A DNA stretch of 64,000 bases, taken from NCBI RefSeq assembly GCF_014204865.1, contig NZ_JACHMG010000001.1, forward strand, positions 3,436,501 through 3,500,500, given 5' to 3'. The position numbers and the translations under genes were made by a program. The notes under the pieces are model-generated. The model saw only the letters and a program-made list of their open reading frames with translations. It was not told the origin of the DNA and ran no database searches. Position 1 is the stretch's first letter, and each line of letters starts with the position of its first letter. Source of the DNA: Amycolatopsis jiangsuensis. Its GTDB lineage: Bacteria; Actinomycetota; Actinomycetes; Mycobacteriales; Pseudonocardiaceae. Positions 34,419 to 41,486 of the stretch are shown here, piece by piece.

Positions 34419-35159
34419 TCAGTACGGCAGCTTTCCCGCGGCGATGTCGTCGAGCGCGGCGTCGAGCAGTCCGCGTACGTGCCGCCACAGCCCGGTGCCC
34501 AGCGAGATCCGGGCGACCCCCAGCTCCGCCAGCTCGGCGAGGCCGGGGCCGCCGGGCAGTGGTGCCGCGTTGACCGGCCCGCCGACCCGGCGGACGAACT
34601 CACCCAGCACCTCTGGCGAGCGCACCAGGATCGGATACACGCAGTCCGCGCCTGCTGCCAGGTACGCCCGTCCGCGCTCCACCGCTTCGGCCAGTACCGC
34701 GTTCTCGTCCTCCGCGCCGAGGAACACGTCGACCCTGGCGTTGATCACCAGGCCGTCACCGGCCCCGCGGCGGAGTCCGGCGATCCGGTCCGCCTGCTCG
34801 GCGACCGGACGACGGCCGCCGCCGGCATGGTCGGTGTCCTCGAAGTTGCAGCCCACCGCGCCGAGCGCGAGCAGCCGCGTGGCCACTTCGGCCGGAGGCA
34901 GCCCGTAGCCGGCCTCCGCGTCCACGGTCACCGGTACCGAAACCGCCCGCACGATCCGCTCGGCCGCGCCGAACATCTCGGCCACCGGAGCGCCTTCCCC
35001 GTCCGGCTGCCCGAGCCCGGCCGCGACTGCCGCGGAACTCGTTGCCACCACCGGGAATCCGGCCGCTTCCACGAGCCGCGCGGTGTCCGCGTCCCAGACG
35101 TTCGGGAGCACCAGAGGCTTCCCCGGTACGTGCAGCGCCCGCAGCGCCTCCGCGCTCAC
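34419..35159 (-). CDS. Isocitrate lyase/PEP mutase superfamily protein
   Basis: A 246-residue TIM-barrel protein: PLVLPNVWDADTARLVEAAGFPVVATSSAAVAAGLG, then VPVTVDAEAGYG (metal-binding Asp/Glu), GCNFEDTDH and VINARVDVF. The KKCGH loop of isocitrate lyase is absent, so it is of the PEP mutase/oxaloacetate hydrolase-like group with unknown C-C or P-C substrate. GTG 35159 is chosen because it overlaps the stop of the AhpD-like gene by four bases (GTGA); the frame is open further upstream. The two form one minus-strand operon. Confidence 0.83.
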   Translation of the reverse strand: MSAEALRALHVPGKPLVLPNVWDADTARLVEAAGFPVVATSSAAVAAGLGQPDGEGAPVAEMFGAAERIVRAVSVPVTVDAEAGYGLPPAEVATRLLALGAVGCNFEDTDHAGGGRRPVAEQADRIAGLRRGAGDGLVINARVDVFLGAEDENAVLAEAVERGRAYLAAGADCVYPILVRSPEVLGEFVRRVGGPVNAAPLPGGPGLAELAELGVARISLGTGLWRHVRGLLDAALDDIAAGKLPY

Positions 35160-35614
35160 GCCACACGCTCCGGCAGCGGCGCGTGACTGGTCACCATGAG
35201 GCGGTTCCACGAATTGATCGCCACGACCGACCACGCCAGCGCCCGGTACTGGTCCTCGGTGAACACCCGCGTCGCCTCGGCGTACACGTCCTCGGGGACG
35301 TCCTTGTGTTCGGATATCACCGTCATCGCTTCGGTGTAGGCGAGCGCGGCCCGCTCCTGCTCGGTGAACAACGCGGTCTCACGCCAGCCTTCGAGCACGT
35401 ACAGCCGTCGCGGCGACTCCCCCGCCGCGACGGCCTCCGCCGCGTGCATGTCGAGGCAGAACGCGCAGCCGTTGAGCTGGGAGGCCCGCATCTTCACCAG
35501 CTCGGTCAGCCGCGCGTCCAGCCCGGCATCGGCCGCGGCCTTCCCCACTTCGGCCTGCAATGCGGCCATGGCGCGGTAGAGCCCACCCTGGGCAAGAGCG
35601 ATTCGCTTCGTCAT
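35156..35614 (-). CDS. Carboxymuconolactone decarboxylase/AhpD-like protein
   Basis: A 152-residue all-helical protein of the AhpD-like family. LNGCAFCLDMHAAEA supplies the redox pair Cys50/Cys53 and His57, consistent with alkylhydroperoxidase-type thiol chemistry. The rest (RRLYVLEGWRETALFTEQERAALAYTEAMT and FTEDQYRALAWSVVAINSWNRLMV) follows the same family. ATG 35614 is used; a GTG three codons upstream is possible, and neither has a clear ribosome-binding site. A palindrome and half-site lie 20-67 bases upstream. It heads an operon with the PEP-mutase-like gene. Confidence 0.85.
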   Translation of the reverse strand: MTKRIALAQGGLYRAMAALQAEVGKAAADAGLDARLTELVKMRASQLNGCAFCLDMHAAEAVAAGESPRRLYVLEGWRETALFTEQERAALAYTEAMTVISEHKDVPEDVYAEATRVFTEDQYRALAWSVVAINSWNRLMVTSHAPLPERVA

Positions 35615-35633
35615 ACCGGCCACGCTAATGCGT

Positions 35634-35681
35634 ACTGGACCATCCGCCTGGTCCAGTGAAGTGCGGGAAAGGTGGTCCAGT
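35634..35681. promoter_or_regulatory. Candidate operator: palindrome plus half-site
   Basis: ACTGGACC (35634-35641) and GGTCCAGT (35650-35657) form a perfect 8 bp inverted repeat with an eight-base spacer. GGTCCAGT recurs as a half-site at 35674-35681. The cluster sits immediately upstream of the AhpD-like gene, in the promoter position. No regulator gene is adjacent, so the binding protein is unknown. Confidence 0.55.
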
Positions 35682-35689
35682 CAGCGGGC

Positions 35690-36073
35690 GCACCACAGGC
35701 ACAGCGGAAGGACGAGCCCCAGGTCCGTGGTACGCACCGGTTTCCCGTCGACCGGCGGCGTGCCGGGCGGGGTGTCCGCGTCCGGCTCGATGCCACCGGC
35801 CGCGACGTGGTCGAGCGTGCGCAGCTCCGCGTCAAGGGCGAGGTCTTCGGCGACACCGGCCCGTTCGCCTTGCCGGAATCCGGCGAGGACTCGGCACACT
35901 TCCACACCGCGAACCAGGTCGAGCAGCTGAACCCGGCCGTGTAAGTGACCGGACCGATCGGTGACGACTCGGTGGGCTGCGCGATCTTCTACGACGACAA
36001 GCGGATCGCGAGCACCGAGCAGGCTCCGCTCGAGGACACCAACACCGTGGCCTGCCGGGTGAGGTTCGCATGA
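35690..36073 (+). pseudogene. Interrupted remnant, possibly MmpS-like secreted protein
   Basis: One plus-strand frame gives protein-like sequence on both sides of an in-frame TAA at 35942-35944. Before it is RAQLRVKGEVFGDTGPFALP...VEQLNPAV; after it, from 35945, is VTGPIGDDSVGCAIFYDDKRIAS, then DTNTVACRVRFA and a stop at 36073. The spaced cysteines and VGCAIFYDDKRI stretch resemble the C-terminal part of MmpS-type or related small secreted actinobacterial proteins. No start codon with a ribosome-binding site precedes it. I read it as a decayed gene; the left end is approximate and the family assignment is weak. Confidence 0.4.
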
Positions 36074-36135
36074 CAGCCGTAACGGACAGGCGCCCATCCA
36101 CGACTTCCGAGCACATCACACCGAGGGACACCACC

Positions 36136-36755
36136 ATGATCGAGCGTATTGCGCTTCCCATCGCTGCGGCTGTCGTCGCTCTCGGCCTGACGGCCTGCGG
36201 CAACGAACCAGCAACTACCGCGACCAAAGCCGCGGATGCAGCAGCACCAGCCAGCGTGGCCCCGTCGTCGGTAGCGTCGTCCAGCAGCTCGGCGCCAGCA
36301 TCGGGTTACATCACGAAGAAGGTCGGCGAGCGCGCAGGAATCAGCAACAACGACGGGAGTACGGCGGTTGACTTCTGAATCACGAAGATCACCGTCGATC
36401 CGATGTGCGACGCGTACGCATCGCGCGCTTCGGGTACACACACGGTGCTGATGGACGTGACGGTGAAGACGGGCGTCGACAAAGTTGACGCCAACGGTAT
36501 GGGTACGTTCGGCGTCCTGCCCGGCCTGATCAACCCGTACGCGTTCTCTACGACCGACGCGGACGGTGTCACGAACCAGGCCGAGACCGACACCTGCATC
36601 ATGTCCCCGAAGCAGCTGCCCTCGGCCTACGCCCCGAACCGCACCTACACCGGCCAGATCGTGATTGCCACGGCCTCGAAGAGCGGAACGCTCCAGCTGA
36701 CTGACGGCCCGGTCTTTTCGACCCGAGTGCGCACGGCTGGGAATGGTCGTACTGA
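36136..36755 (+). pseudogene. Lipoprotein pseudogene (nonsense codon plus frameshift)
   Basis: ATG 36136 starts a lipoprotein signal (VVALGLTACGN) and a Ser/Ala linker. The frame stops at TGA 36376-36378 inside GSTAVDF*ITKITVDP, and the same frame continues with well-formed protein sequence (ITVDPMCDAYAS, then GTHTVLMDVTVKTGVDKV and YTGQIVIATASKSGTLQL). Near 36712-36720 the frame must shift by one missing base to reach DPSAHGWEWSY and the TGA at 36753-36755; GWEWSY-type ends are usual for DUF4352-like actinobacterial lipoproteins. The TGA could have been TGG. Two independent lesions argue for a pseudogene rather than one sequencing error. Confidence 0.65.
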
Positions 36756-36776
36756 CCCTCGCCTGGTAGCCAGCAC

Positions 36777-36807
36777 AGCCCCGGTAACTTTCGTTGTGGC
36801 CGGGGCT
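36777..36807. terminator. Terminator hairpin
   Basis: AGCCCCGG (36777-36784) and CCGGGGCT (36800-36807) form a perfect 8 bp stem with a 15-base loop, followed by TTCT. It lies between the lipoprotein pseudogene and the convergent XRE gene. Confidence 0.65.
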
Positions 36808-36816
36808 TTCTCGCGC

Positions 36817-38013
36817 TCAGAGCTGGATGCCCGCCCACTGCGCGAACCCAGCCAGAGAGTCGGTGGTGCGGCGTTCGGACATAGCCAGCGCGTGCACGGT
36901 CTCGGCGACCGAGGGATGGTGGCGCGTGACATTCGGTGCGACCCGGCGCGCGGCGTTCAGCTCGTCCAAGGTCCGGCCGCGATCGCCGTGCAGCATCCAC
37001 GCTCGGGCCATGTCGATGTGGTGGTGGCCGACGCGTTCCGGGCGCCGGGGGTCGACCACGGTCACGGTCGAGGCGCGCCGGACAGCCTCGGCGCCGTTGT
37101 AGTTCTCGACCGGGGCCGCGCACCAGTGCACCACGATGTTCGTCGAGCTGGCGTCCACGTTGTAGTACGGCGCGGCCGGGGGCGCGAACTCCTCGGAGAA
37201 TGCGCGCGCCTCGGACAGATAGCCGTCAGCCTCGGTCGTGTCTCCCGCGCGTGCGGCGAGGACAGCAGAGCGCAGGTCGAGCTGGATCGCCACGGCCCGA
37301 TCATCCGGCCCGTCCGCGACGTGCTGGCGCGCTCGGTCGAGCAGCCGTAGACCGTTGCGGTAGTCGCCGTGCTGCAGGCAGCGGGTGCTGCGGTGGTACG
37401 CGCTGATCGCCACGCGGAGCGGGTCCCCGGTGGCGGGCGCGAGCTGAATATGGCGCTCGGAGGCGATCGCCGCGATGTCGGCTTGCCGGAACTGCCCGGC
37501 CGCGGTGGCGGACATGCGGTAGGCGTCGTGCAGCGCGGCACGGGCCAGTTCACCCGCACGACCCGGCTGTCCGACCAGGACGTACAGGTGGTGCAGCAGG
37601 TTCGGCAGCTCGGCGAGCATGTCCGCGTTCCGCAACGCCTGCGCTTTCTCCGAGATCACCGCGAGGCGAGCCGTGATGGCGTCGAGCGTGAGCGGGTTGC
37701 CCTCGGGGCGCGGGTCGTCGTAGGCGTCGAGAGCGCTACGCAGCTCGGCTACCCCGGCGGATTCCCGGCTCGGCTCGTCCAGAACCTCACTGGTCCTGGT
37801 GCCGTAGAGCGTGGCGACCCTGATCCCGAGCACGCGCGCCGCGCCGGCGACGAACGCCGCGCTCGGCGGCTTGGAACCCTGCTCCACCTTCTTGACCAAG
37901 GAAGCGGAGAAGTTCGCCCGCTGCGCAAGCTGGAGCTGCGTCACGCCCTTCAGCTTCCGGGCAGCCTTCAGCCGGTCGGCAACGCTGTCGCCGGGAAGGT
38001 CAGGCGCGTGCAT
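36817..38013 (-). CDS. XRE-type HTH regulator with TPR-like C-terminus
   Basis: A 398-residue protein. Residues ~12-65 form an XRE/Cro HTH (ADRLKAARKLKGVTQLQLAQRANFSASLVKKVEQGSKPPS), and the rest is alpha-helical with TPR-like repeats (AISAYHRSTRCLQHGDYRNGLRLLDRARQHV). This is a common actinomycete class whose TPR part may bind a peptide or small partner. ATG 38013 follows AGGGGG. It is divergent from two small genes at 38127 and 38408, and an 11-base-spaced direct repeat lies in the promoter, suggesting autoregulation. Several such regulators are linked to development or secreted-product control, but no specific role can be assigned here. Confidence 0.83.
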   Translation of the reverse strand: MHAPDLPGDSVADRLKAARKLKGVTQLQLAQRANFSASLVKKVEQGSKPPSAAFVAGAARVLGIRVATLYGTRTSEVLDEPSRESAGVAELRSALDAYDDPRPEGNPLTLDAITARLAVISEKAQALRNADMLAELPNLLHHLYVLVGQPGRAGELARAALHDAYRMSATAAGQFRQADIAAIASERHIQLAPATGDPLRVAISAYHRSTRCLQHGDYRNGLRLLDRARQHVADGPDDRAVAIQLDLRSAVLAARAGDTTEADGYLSEARAFSEEFAPPAAPYYNVDASSTNIVVHWCAAPVENYNGAEAVRRASTVTVVDPRRPERVGHHHIDMARAWMLHGDRGRTLDELNAARRVAPNVTRHHPSVAETVHALAMSERRTTDSLAGFAQWAGIQL

Positions 38014-38037
38014 CCGTGATGCCCCCTGCCGTTGGCC

Positions 38038-38057
38038 GGTGTCCCTTCGGTGTCCCT
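38038..38057. promoter_or_regulatory. Direct repeat upstream of XRE gene
   Basis: GGTGTCCCT occurs at 38038-38046 and 38049-38057, exactly 11 bases (one helical turn) apart. The pair lies 25 bases upstream of the XRE start, in the divergent promoter shared with the 93-residue hypothetical gene. It fits a site bound by two protomers on one DNA face. Confidence 0.4.
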
Positions 38058-38126
38058 CCAGCGTAACAACCACTCATAGCCTCACGGCAGTAACACATTG
38101 CCACGAAGCCGGTGAGGAGGGTGCAC

Positions 38127-38408
38127 ATGGGCTTACGGATCACCGGCGAGCTACCGGCCGATGAGGTGGCCCGGTTCAGTCACCGCTCTACCGACTACGC
38201 GCTCCGGCTGTTCGCCTACGAGGGCCGGATCCACGCCTACCGCAAGCGCGAGCTTGCCGACCCGGCCGTGCAGTGGCCGGTGCCGTGGTGTGGTGAAGAC
38301 GCGACCTATCCGGACCGCCATCCCCGCAGCGAGATCGTGTTGCCGGGCAAGCTCGGTCCGGGCACCTCAGCCTGCCCCCTCTGCCTGCCGGGATGGGGTG
38401 GCCGGTGA
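38127..38408 (+). CDS. Conserved small protein with C-terminal CPLC motif
   Basis: A 93-residue protein with a strong GAGGAGGG site six bases before ATG 38127. It is rich in aromatic and charged residues (YALRLFAYEGRIHAYRKRELAD, VQWPVPWCGEDATYPDRH), and CPLC plus an earlier lone Cys could form a zinc site. I do not recognise the family. It is divergent from the XRE-TPR gene and its stop overlaps the ATG of a 29-residue ORF (TGATG), so the two are translationally coupled. A role as partner or target of the XRE regulator is inferred from position only. Confidence 0.65.
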   Translation: MGLRITGELPADEVARFSHRSTDYALRLFAYEGRIHAYRKRELADPAVQWPVPWCGEDATYPDRHPRSEIVLPGKLGPGTSACPLCLPGWGGR

Positions 38409-38497
38409 TGGGCAAGTGCATCAGCGACGACGGCACCGTTGAGCTGGACGGCAACGCCGAGACCGGCGACGACGAACAGCACGGCCGCGACGAATAG
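38408..38497 (+). CDS. Very short acidic ORF coupled to upstream gene
   Basis: Twenty-nine residues beginning MGKCISDDGTVELDGNAE, then acidic to the end. Its ATG shares one base with the TGA of the preceding gene. It is too short for family recognition. The coupling, and a terminator immediately after it, support it as a real small gene of the XRE-linked unit, but a chance ORF is possible. Confidence 0.4.
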   Translation: MGKCISDDGTVELDGNAETGDDEQHGRDE

Positions 38498-38501
38498 ACC
38501 C

Positions 38502-38541
38502 CCGGCCGCCGCACCGCACCCGATACCGGTGCGGCTGCCGG
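38502..38541. terminator. Terminator after XRE-linked small genes
   Basis: CCGGCCGCCGCACCG (38502-38516) pairs with CGGTGCGGCTGCCGG (38527-38541) with one mismatch and a ten-base loop. It lies between the small genes and the convergent DUF3558 gene. Confidence 0.75.
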
Positions 38542-38608
38542 GTTCCAAACCACCCTCAGGGGTGAGCGACGCCCCGCTGGCTTCTCGATCACCGAAGCGT
38601 CGTGGTGG

Positions 38609-39211
38609 CTACGCGGCGCCCTTCAGGTGCGTGACCAGGGCGTTGCCGACCTTCTGCGCGATCGGACAGGGGTCCGTCTTGTTCGGCCCGCTGTTGATGC
38701 TGGTGATGATGGAGACGGCCAGCTGGTCCGTGACGCCGGCCCACAGCTGGCACACCCCGGAGGGGCGCCCGTCGTCGGTGCTGGCGAAAACACCCGGGTA
38801 TCCGCTCAACGTGACCGGCTCGAAGTAGGCAGACTGCGCTTTCTGGGCGTAGATGTCACCGATGCCGCCCTTGTTCTGCGATACCGCAGACAAGCTGATC
38901 GAGTTCAAATCGATGGACGAGGATGTCCACCGGCACAGCTTGGGCGTGTCTGCGCTCACCTTGCCGTCGGTGAGCAGCCCGATCTCCGTCAACTGGGCGG
39001 CGCTGATCGCCGAGCACGGGTTGTCGATCAGCCCGTCCGCAGGCAACGGCGCCGGTACCTTGAGCGACGAGTCACCACCCGCCGACGACGGCGCCGCCGA
39101 GGTGCTGCCGCCGGTGGAACCATCAGAACCGCTACCGCTACACCCGACGAGCAGCACCGAAGCCGCAACCGGCACGAACACGGCAGCGACGCGAGACATT
39201 TTCCTGACCAC
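38609..39211 (-). CDS. DUF3558 family lipoprotein
   Basis: A 200-residue lipoprotein. The signal is VAAVFVPVAASVLLVGC with the lipidated Cys near residue 24. A Gly/Ser/Thr linker follows, then the DUF3558 domain (NPCSAISAAQLTEIGLL, LCRWTSSS, YPGVFAS, VCQLWAGVTDQLAVSI, DPCPIAQKVGNALVTHL) with paired cysteines. DUF3558 lipoproteins are abundant in Pseudonocardiaceae and mycobacteria; their function is not known. GTG 39211 immediately follows the stop of the ESX-like gene (TGAGTG), with AAGGAG in range, so the two are coupled. Confidence 0.85.
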   Translation of the reverse strand: MVRKMSRVAAVFVPVAASVLLVGCSGSGSDGSTGGSTSAAPSSAGGDSSLKVPAPLPADGLIDNPCSAISAAQLTEIGLLTDGKVSADTPKLCRWTSSSIDLNSISLSAVSQNKGGIGDIYAQKAQSAYFEPVTLSGYPGVFASTDDGRPSGVCQLWAGVTDQLAVSIITSINSGPNKTDPCPIAQKVGNALVTHLKGAA

Positions 39212-39613
39212 TCAGACTCCTTGACCCTTACCAGCCGCGTTGGCGTCGTCGGCGGCCTTCTGCTCCTCGACCGTGATCTTGTTTTTCGCAGCCCTCAACG
39301 CCCTGATGAAGTTCACCGTGTAGTCAACCATCGCCTGATGCTGCGCCAACAACGACTGCCCCGACGGCCCGGCACCGTTGTTGATGAAGGTGTGGCTGGC
39401 TACCTCGTCGCCCGGCGCCTTCACGTAAGCGATGTTGTGCGCGTGGTCCCGGTCATTCTGGAGATCGACGAGCATGTCTTCCCACTGCTTGATGACCCCG
39501 TCGATCTGGTCCGCGTCGAACTTGTAACCCCCGCCCGGACCGTACCCGTCGACCTGAATCGGCGGCACTGGCGGCAGCTCGATCTTGGGTTGTTCCGGCT
39601 GTTGTTCGCCCAT
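39212..39613 (-). CDS. ESX/WXG100-like small secreted-type helical protein
   Basis: A 133-residue protein with a Pro-rich N-terminus (QPEQPKIELPPVPPIQ), then two long helices. The first, FDADQIDGVIKQWEDMLVDLQNDRDHAHNIAYV, contains a central W, and the second, MVDYTVNFIRALRAAKNKITVEEQKAADD, lacks the canonical YxxxD/E. Proteins of this build precede DUF3558 lipoproteins in Amycolatopsis-like genomes and are probable type VII secretion substrates. There is no cleavable signal peptide. ATG 39613 follows GAGGGGG. No ESX secretion machinery is in the window, so export is an inference. Confidence 0.65.
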   Translation of the reverse strand: MGEQQPEQPKIELPPVPPIQVDGYGPGGGYKFDADQIDGVIKQWEDMLVDLQNDRDHAHNIAYVKAPGDEVASHTFINNGAGPSGQSLLAQHQAMVDYTVNFIRALRAAKNKITVEEQKAADDANAAGKGQGV

Positions 39614-39827
39614 GGCTCGTAAGCCCCCTCGTTCCGATCACCTCGCCACCCCGATAGCGGCGAGATCAACCGGTCGGATGCTAACGCACCGGATCCGGTT
39701 CCTCACACAAACGGAACAGGTCGGCGGACCGAGGTCCATGCGGCACCAAGCCGGCTCGCCCAGTGCCCTCCTCCCGCTTGGTCAATGGACCTGCCCCAGA
39801 GACGCCGCCTACGTGATGCAGGCGCCA

Positions 39828-40363
39828 CTACCAAGCCAACTGCGACCCGTTGGTGTCCGGGCCCGCGTTGGCCATGGCGAGCAGACCGCGGGAGTAGATC
39901 CGGCGCTCGCCGGTCGGGTCCGACGGGGCGGGCGGCAACGTCGTGGGCAGTTCGTCGCGGAAGCGATAGCCGGGCCCGCCCTCGCCGGTGGCGGTCGGGT
40001 CGCCGCACTGCAGCACCTTCAGCGTCGGATAGGACGTGAGCCGGTGGCAGGTGGTGTGGGTGAAGAAGCCGTGGCCCGCCAGGTGCAGGAAGCTCTGCAC
40101 GGTGCACGGCGCCTCGGCCCGGTCGAGCCGCAGCGGCAGCGTGCCCTGGTTGGTGAACACGGCGACGCCGACCTGGCCGCGATCGGGCGTGTGCCGAGGA
40201 TCCGGCGGCAACGGCACCGGACGCGCGGCCGGTTGTCCGGGGTTTCGGTGTACTCGCACGGTCCACCGGTGGCCGGCGGCGCCGGATCCGCGGCCGCGAC
40301 GCCGGTCGTGAGCACGATGCCCGACACGAGGGCGGCCAGCACGATCCCGAGTAGTCGCTTCAT
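39828..40363 (-). pseudogene. Cyclophilin-type peptidyl-prolyl isomerase pseudogene
   Basis: ATG 40363 starts a signal peptide (LLGIVLAALVSGIVLTTGVAAA) and a mature start up to PDNRPR. About base 40231 a one-base deletion shifts the frame; restoring a third G there would give PDNPAARPVPLPPDP and run into a good cyclophilin domain (VAVFTNQGTLPLRL, TVQSFLHLAGHGFF, CHRLTSYPTLKVLQCGDPTATGEGGPGYRF, GLLAMANAGPDTNGSQ). After NGSQ the expected FF and about 50 more residues are missing: the frame reads LAW and stops at 39828. Both a frameshift and a C-terminal loss are therefore visible, and the right edge of the accessory block seems to cut the gene. Confidence 0.75.
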
Positions 40364-40478
40364 CCGGTTCCTCCCCCATCCGCCGAAGCTCGCAGTATAG
40401 GACGCGCTCCACCCGAAAAAAGTCTGCTTCTCCTCGATTCCTGACCGGTCCCTGACACTCGCGGCCTAGCGTGCGGGC

Positions 40479-41480
40479 ATGATCCTTCGTCTCCTGCCCG
40501 GACTGGCCGCGCTCGCCACCGGGATCGCGTTCGCCCCCGCCGCGGACGGCCCGCTCGTGCAGCCGCTGGCCACCTCGGCGGCGGACGAACAGGCCGTGTT
40601 CGACTACTGGACGCCCGAGCGGATCGCGGCGCTGACGCAGCCGTCCTCGGACAATCCGCCGAAGAGCGCGGCCGACGGCGCGCCGTGGACGACCGCGAAC
40701 GCCGTGCCCGAAACCGTCGGCAGGCTCTTCTACACCGACCACGGCGAAGACGCCAGCTGCACGGCGACGGTGGTCGACAGCGCGAACCACAGCACGATCG
40801 TGACCGCCGGCCACTGCGTCAACAACACCGACCTGATCGGCGAGAACAACGCGTGGAACGCGCACCTCATGTTCGTGCCCGGCTACCACGACGGGCAGGC
40901 GCCCTACGGGAAGTTCGCTGTGCGTTACGGCGTGGCCGACGCGACGTGGCTGGAGAACGACCAGCAGAACGCGGAGAAGTTCGACACCTACGACCAGGCG
41001 TTCGCGGTGCTGGGCAAGAATGCCGACGGGAAGAGCGTGCAGGACGCCGTCGGTGCGGCGCAGCGGATCGGCTTCGACCTGCCCGGAGACGCCGACGTGG
41101 CCCAGTTCGGCTACCCGCGCGCGTCCTCCGATCCGGCACGCGAAGGGCTGCCGGAGTACACCGGCGAACGGCTCGCCTACTGCACCGGGCAGGCTCGGCA
41201 CTGGACCGGAACGCCGGACTATCCGGACTCACCCGACCAGTGGGGTACCGCGTGCGTGATGGGCGGCGGCTCCAGTGGCGGTCCTCGGCTGCGTCACTTC
41301 GACCCGGACACCGGACTGGGCACCGTCGTGGGCGACAACACGCACGCCGGGTTCTTCTCCGCCTCCGGAACCCCTTGTGAGAGCGGCGAAACCGACGGCT
41401 GCACGCGGTATCTGACCGGCCCGCAGTTCAGCCGGGCCGTCACCGAACCGCTCTACCAAGCCGCCCAGCACCAGAACTGA
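40479..41480 (+). CDS. Secreted trypsin-like serine protease
   Basis: A 333-residue exported protein with a signal peptide of about 20 residues and a propeptide-like segment. The chymotrypsin-fold catalytic triad is apparent: His112 in TIVTAGHCV, Asp172 in FDTYDQAFAVLG, and Ser266 in GGGSSGGPRL. The Asn/Asp-rich segment and extra cysteines resemble actinomycete S1-family peptidases of the V8/glutamyl-endopeptidase-like type; the specificity is not clear. It is separated by six bases from the convergent meaB stop, with no hairpin between. Divergent from the cyclophilin pseudogene. Confidence 0.85.
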   Translation: MILRLLPGLAALATGIAFAPAADGPLVQPLATSAADEQAVFDYWTPERIAALTQPSSDNPPKSAADGAPWTTANAVPETVGRLFYTDHGEDASCTATVVDSANHSTIVTAGHCVNNTDLIGENNAWNAHLMFVPGYHDGQAPYGKFAVRYGVADATWLENDQQNAEKFDTYDQAFAVLGKNADGKSVQDAVGAAQRIGFDLPGDADVAQFGYPRASSDPAREGLPEYTGERLAYCTGQARHWTGTPDYPDSPDQWGTACVMGGGSSGGPRLRHFDPDTGLGTVVGDNTHAGFFSASGTPCESGETDGCTRYLTGPQFSRAVTEPLYQAAQHQN

Positions 41481-41486
41481 CGAGGT

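Noticed and set aside
34419..35159. True isocitrate lyase
   Set aside because: The KKCGH catalytic loop is missing and the protein is only 246 residues, so only the wider PEP mutase-like superfamily can be claimed.
36376..36378. Selenocysteine at the in-frame TGA of the lipoprotein
   Set aside because: There is no selenoprotein family match or visible SECIS-like hairpin after the codon, and a second frameshift lies downstream, so decay explains both.
35680..40400. Prophage or integrative element in the accessory block
   Set aside because: No integrase, recombinase, capsid or replication gene and no flanking tRNA or clear attachment repeats were seen. Decay and insertion are described instead without naming an element.
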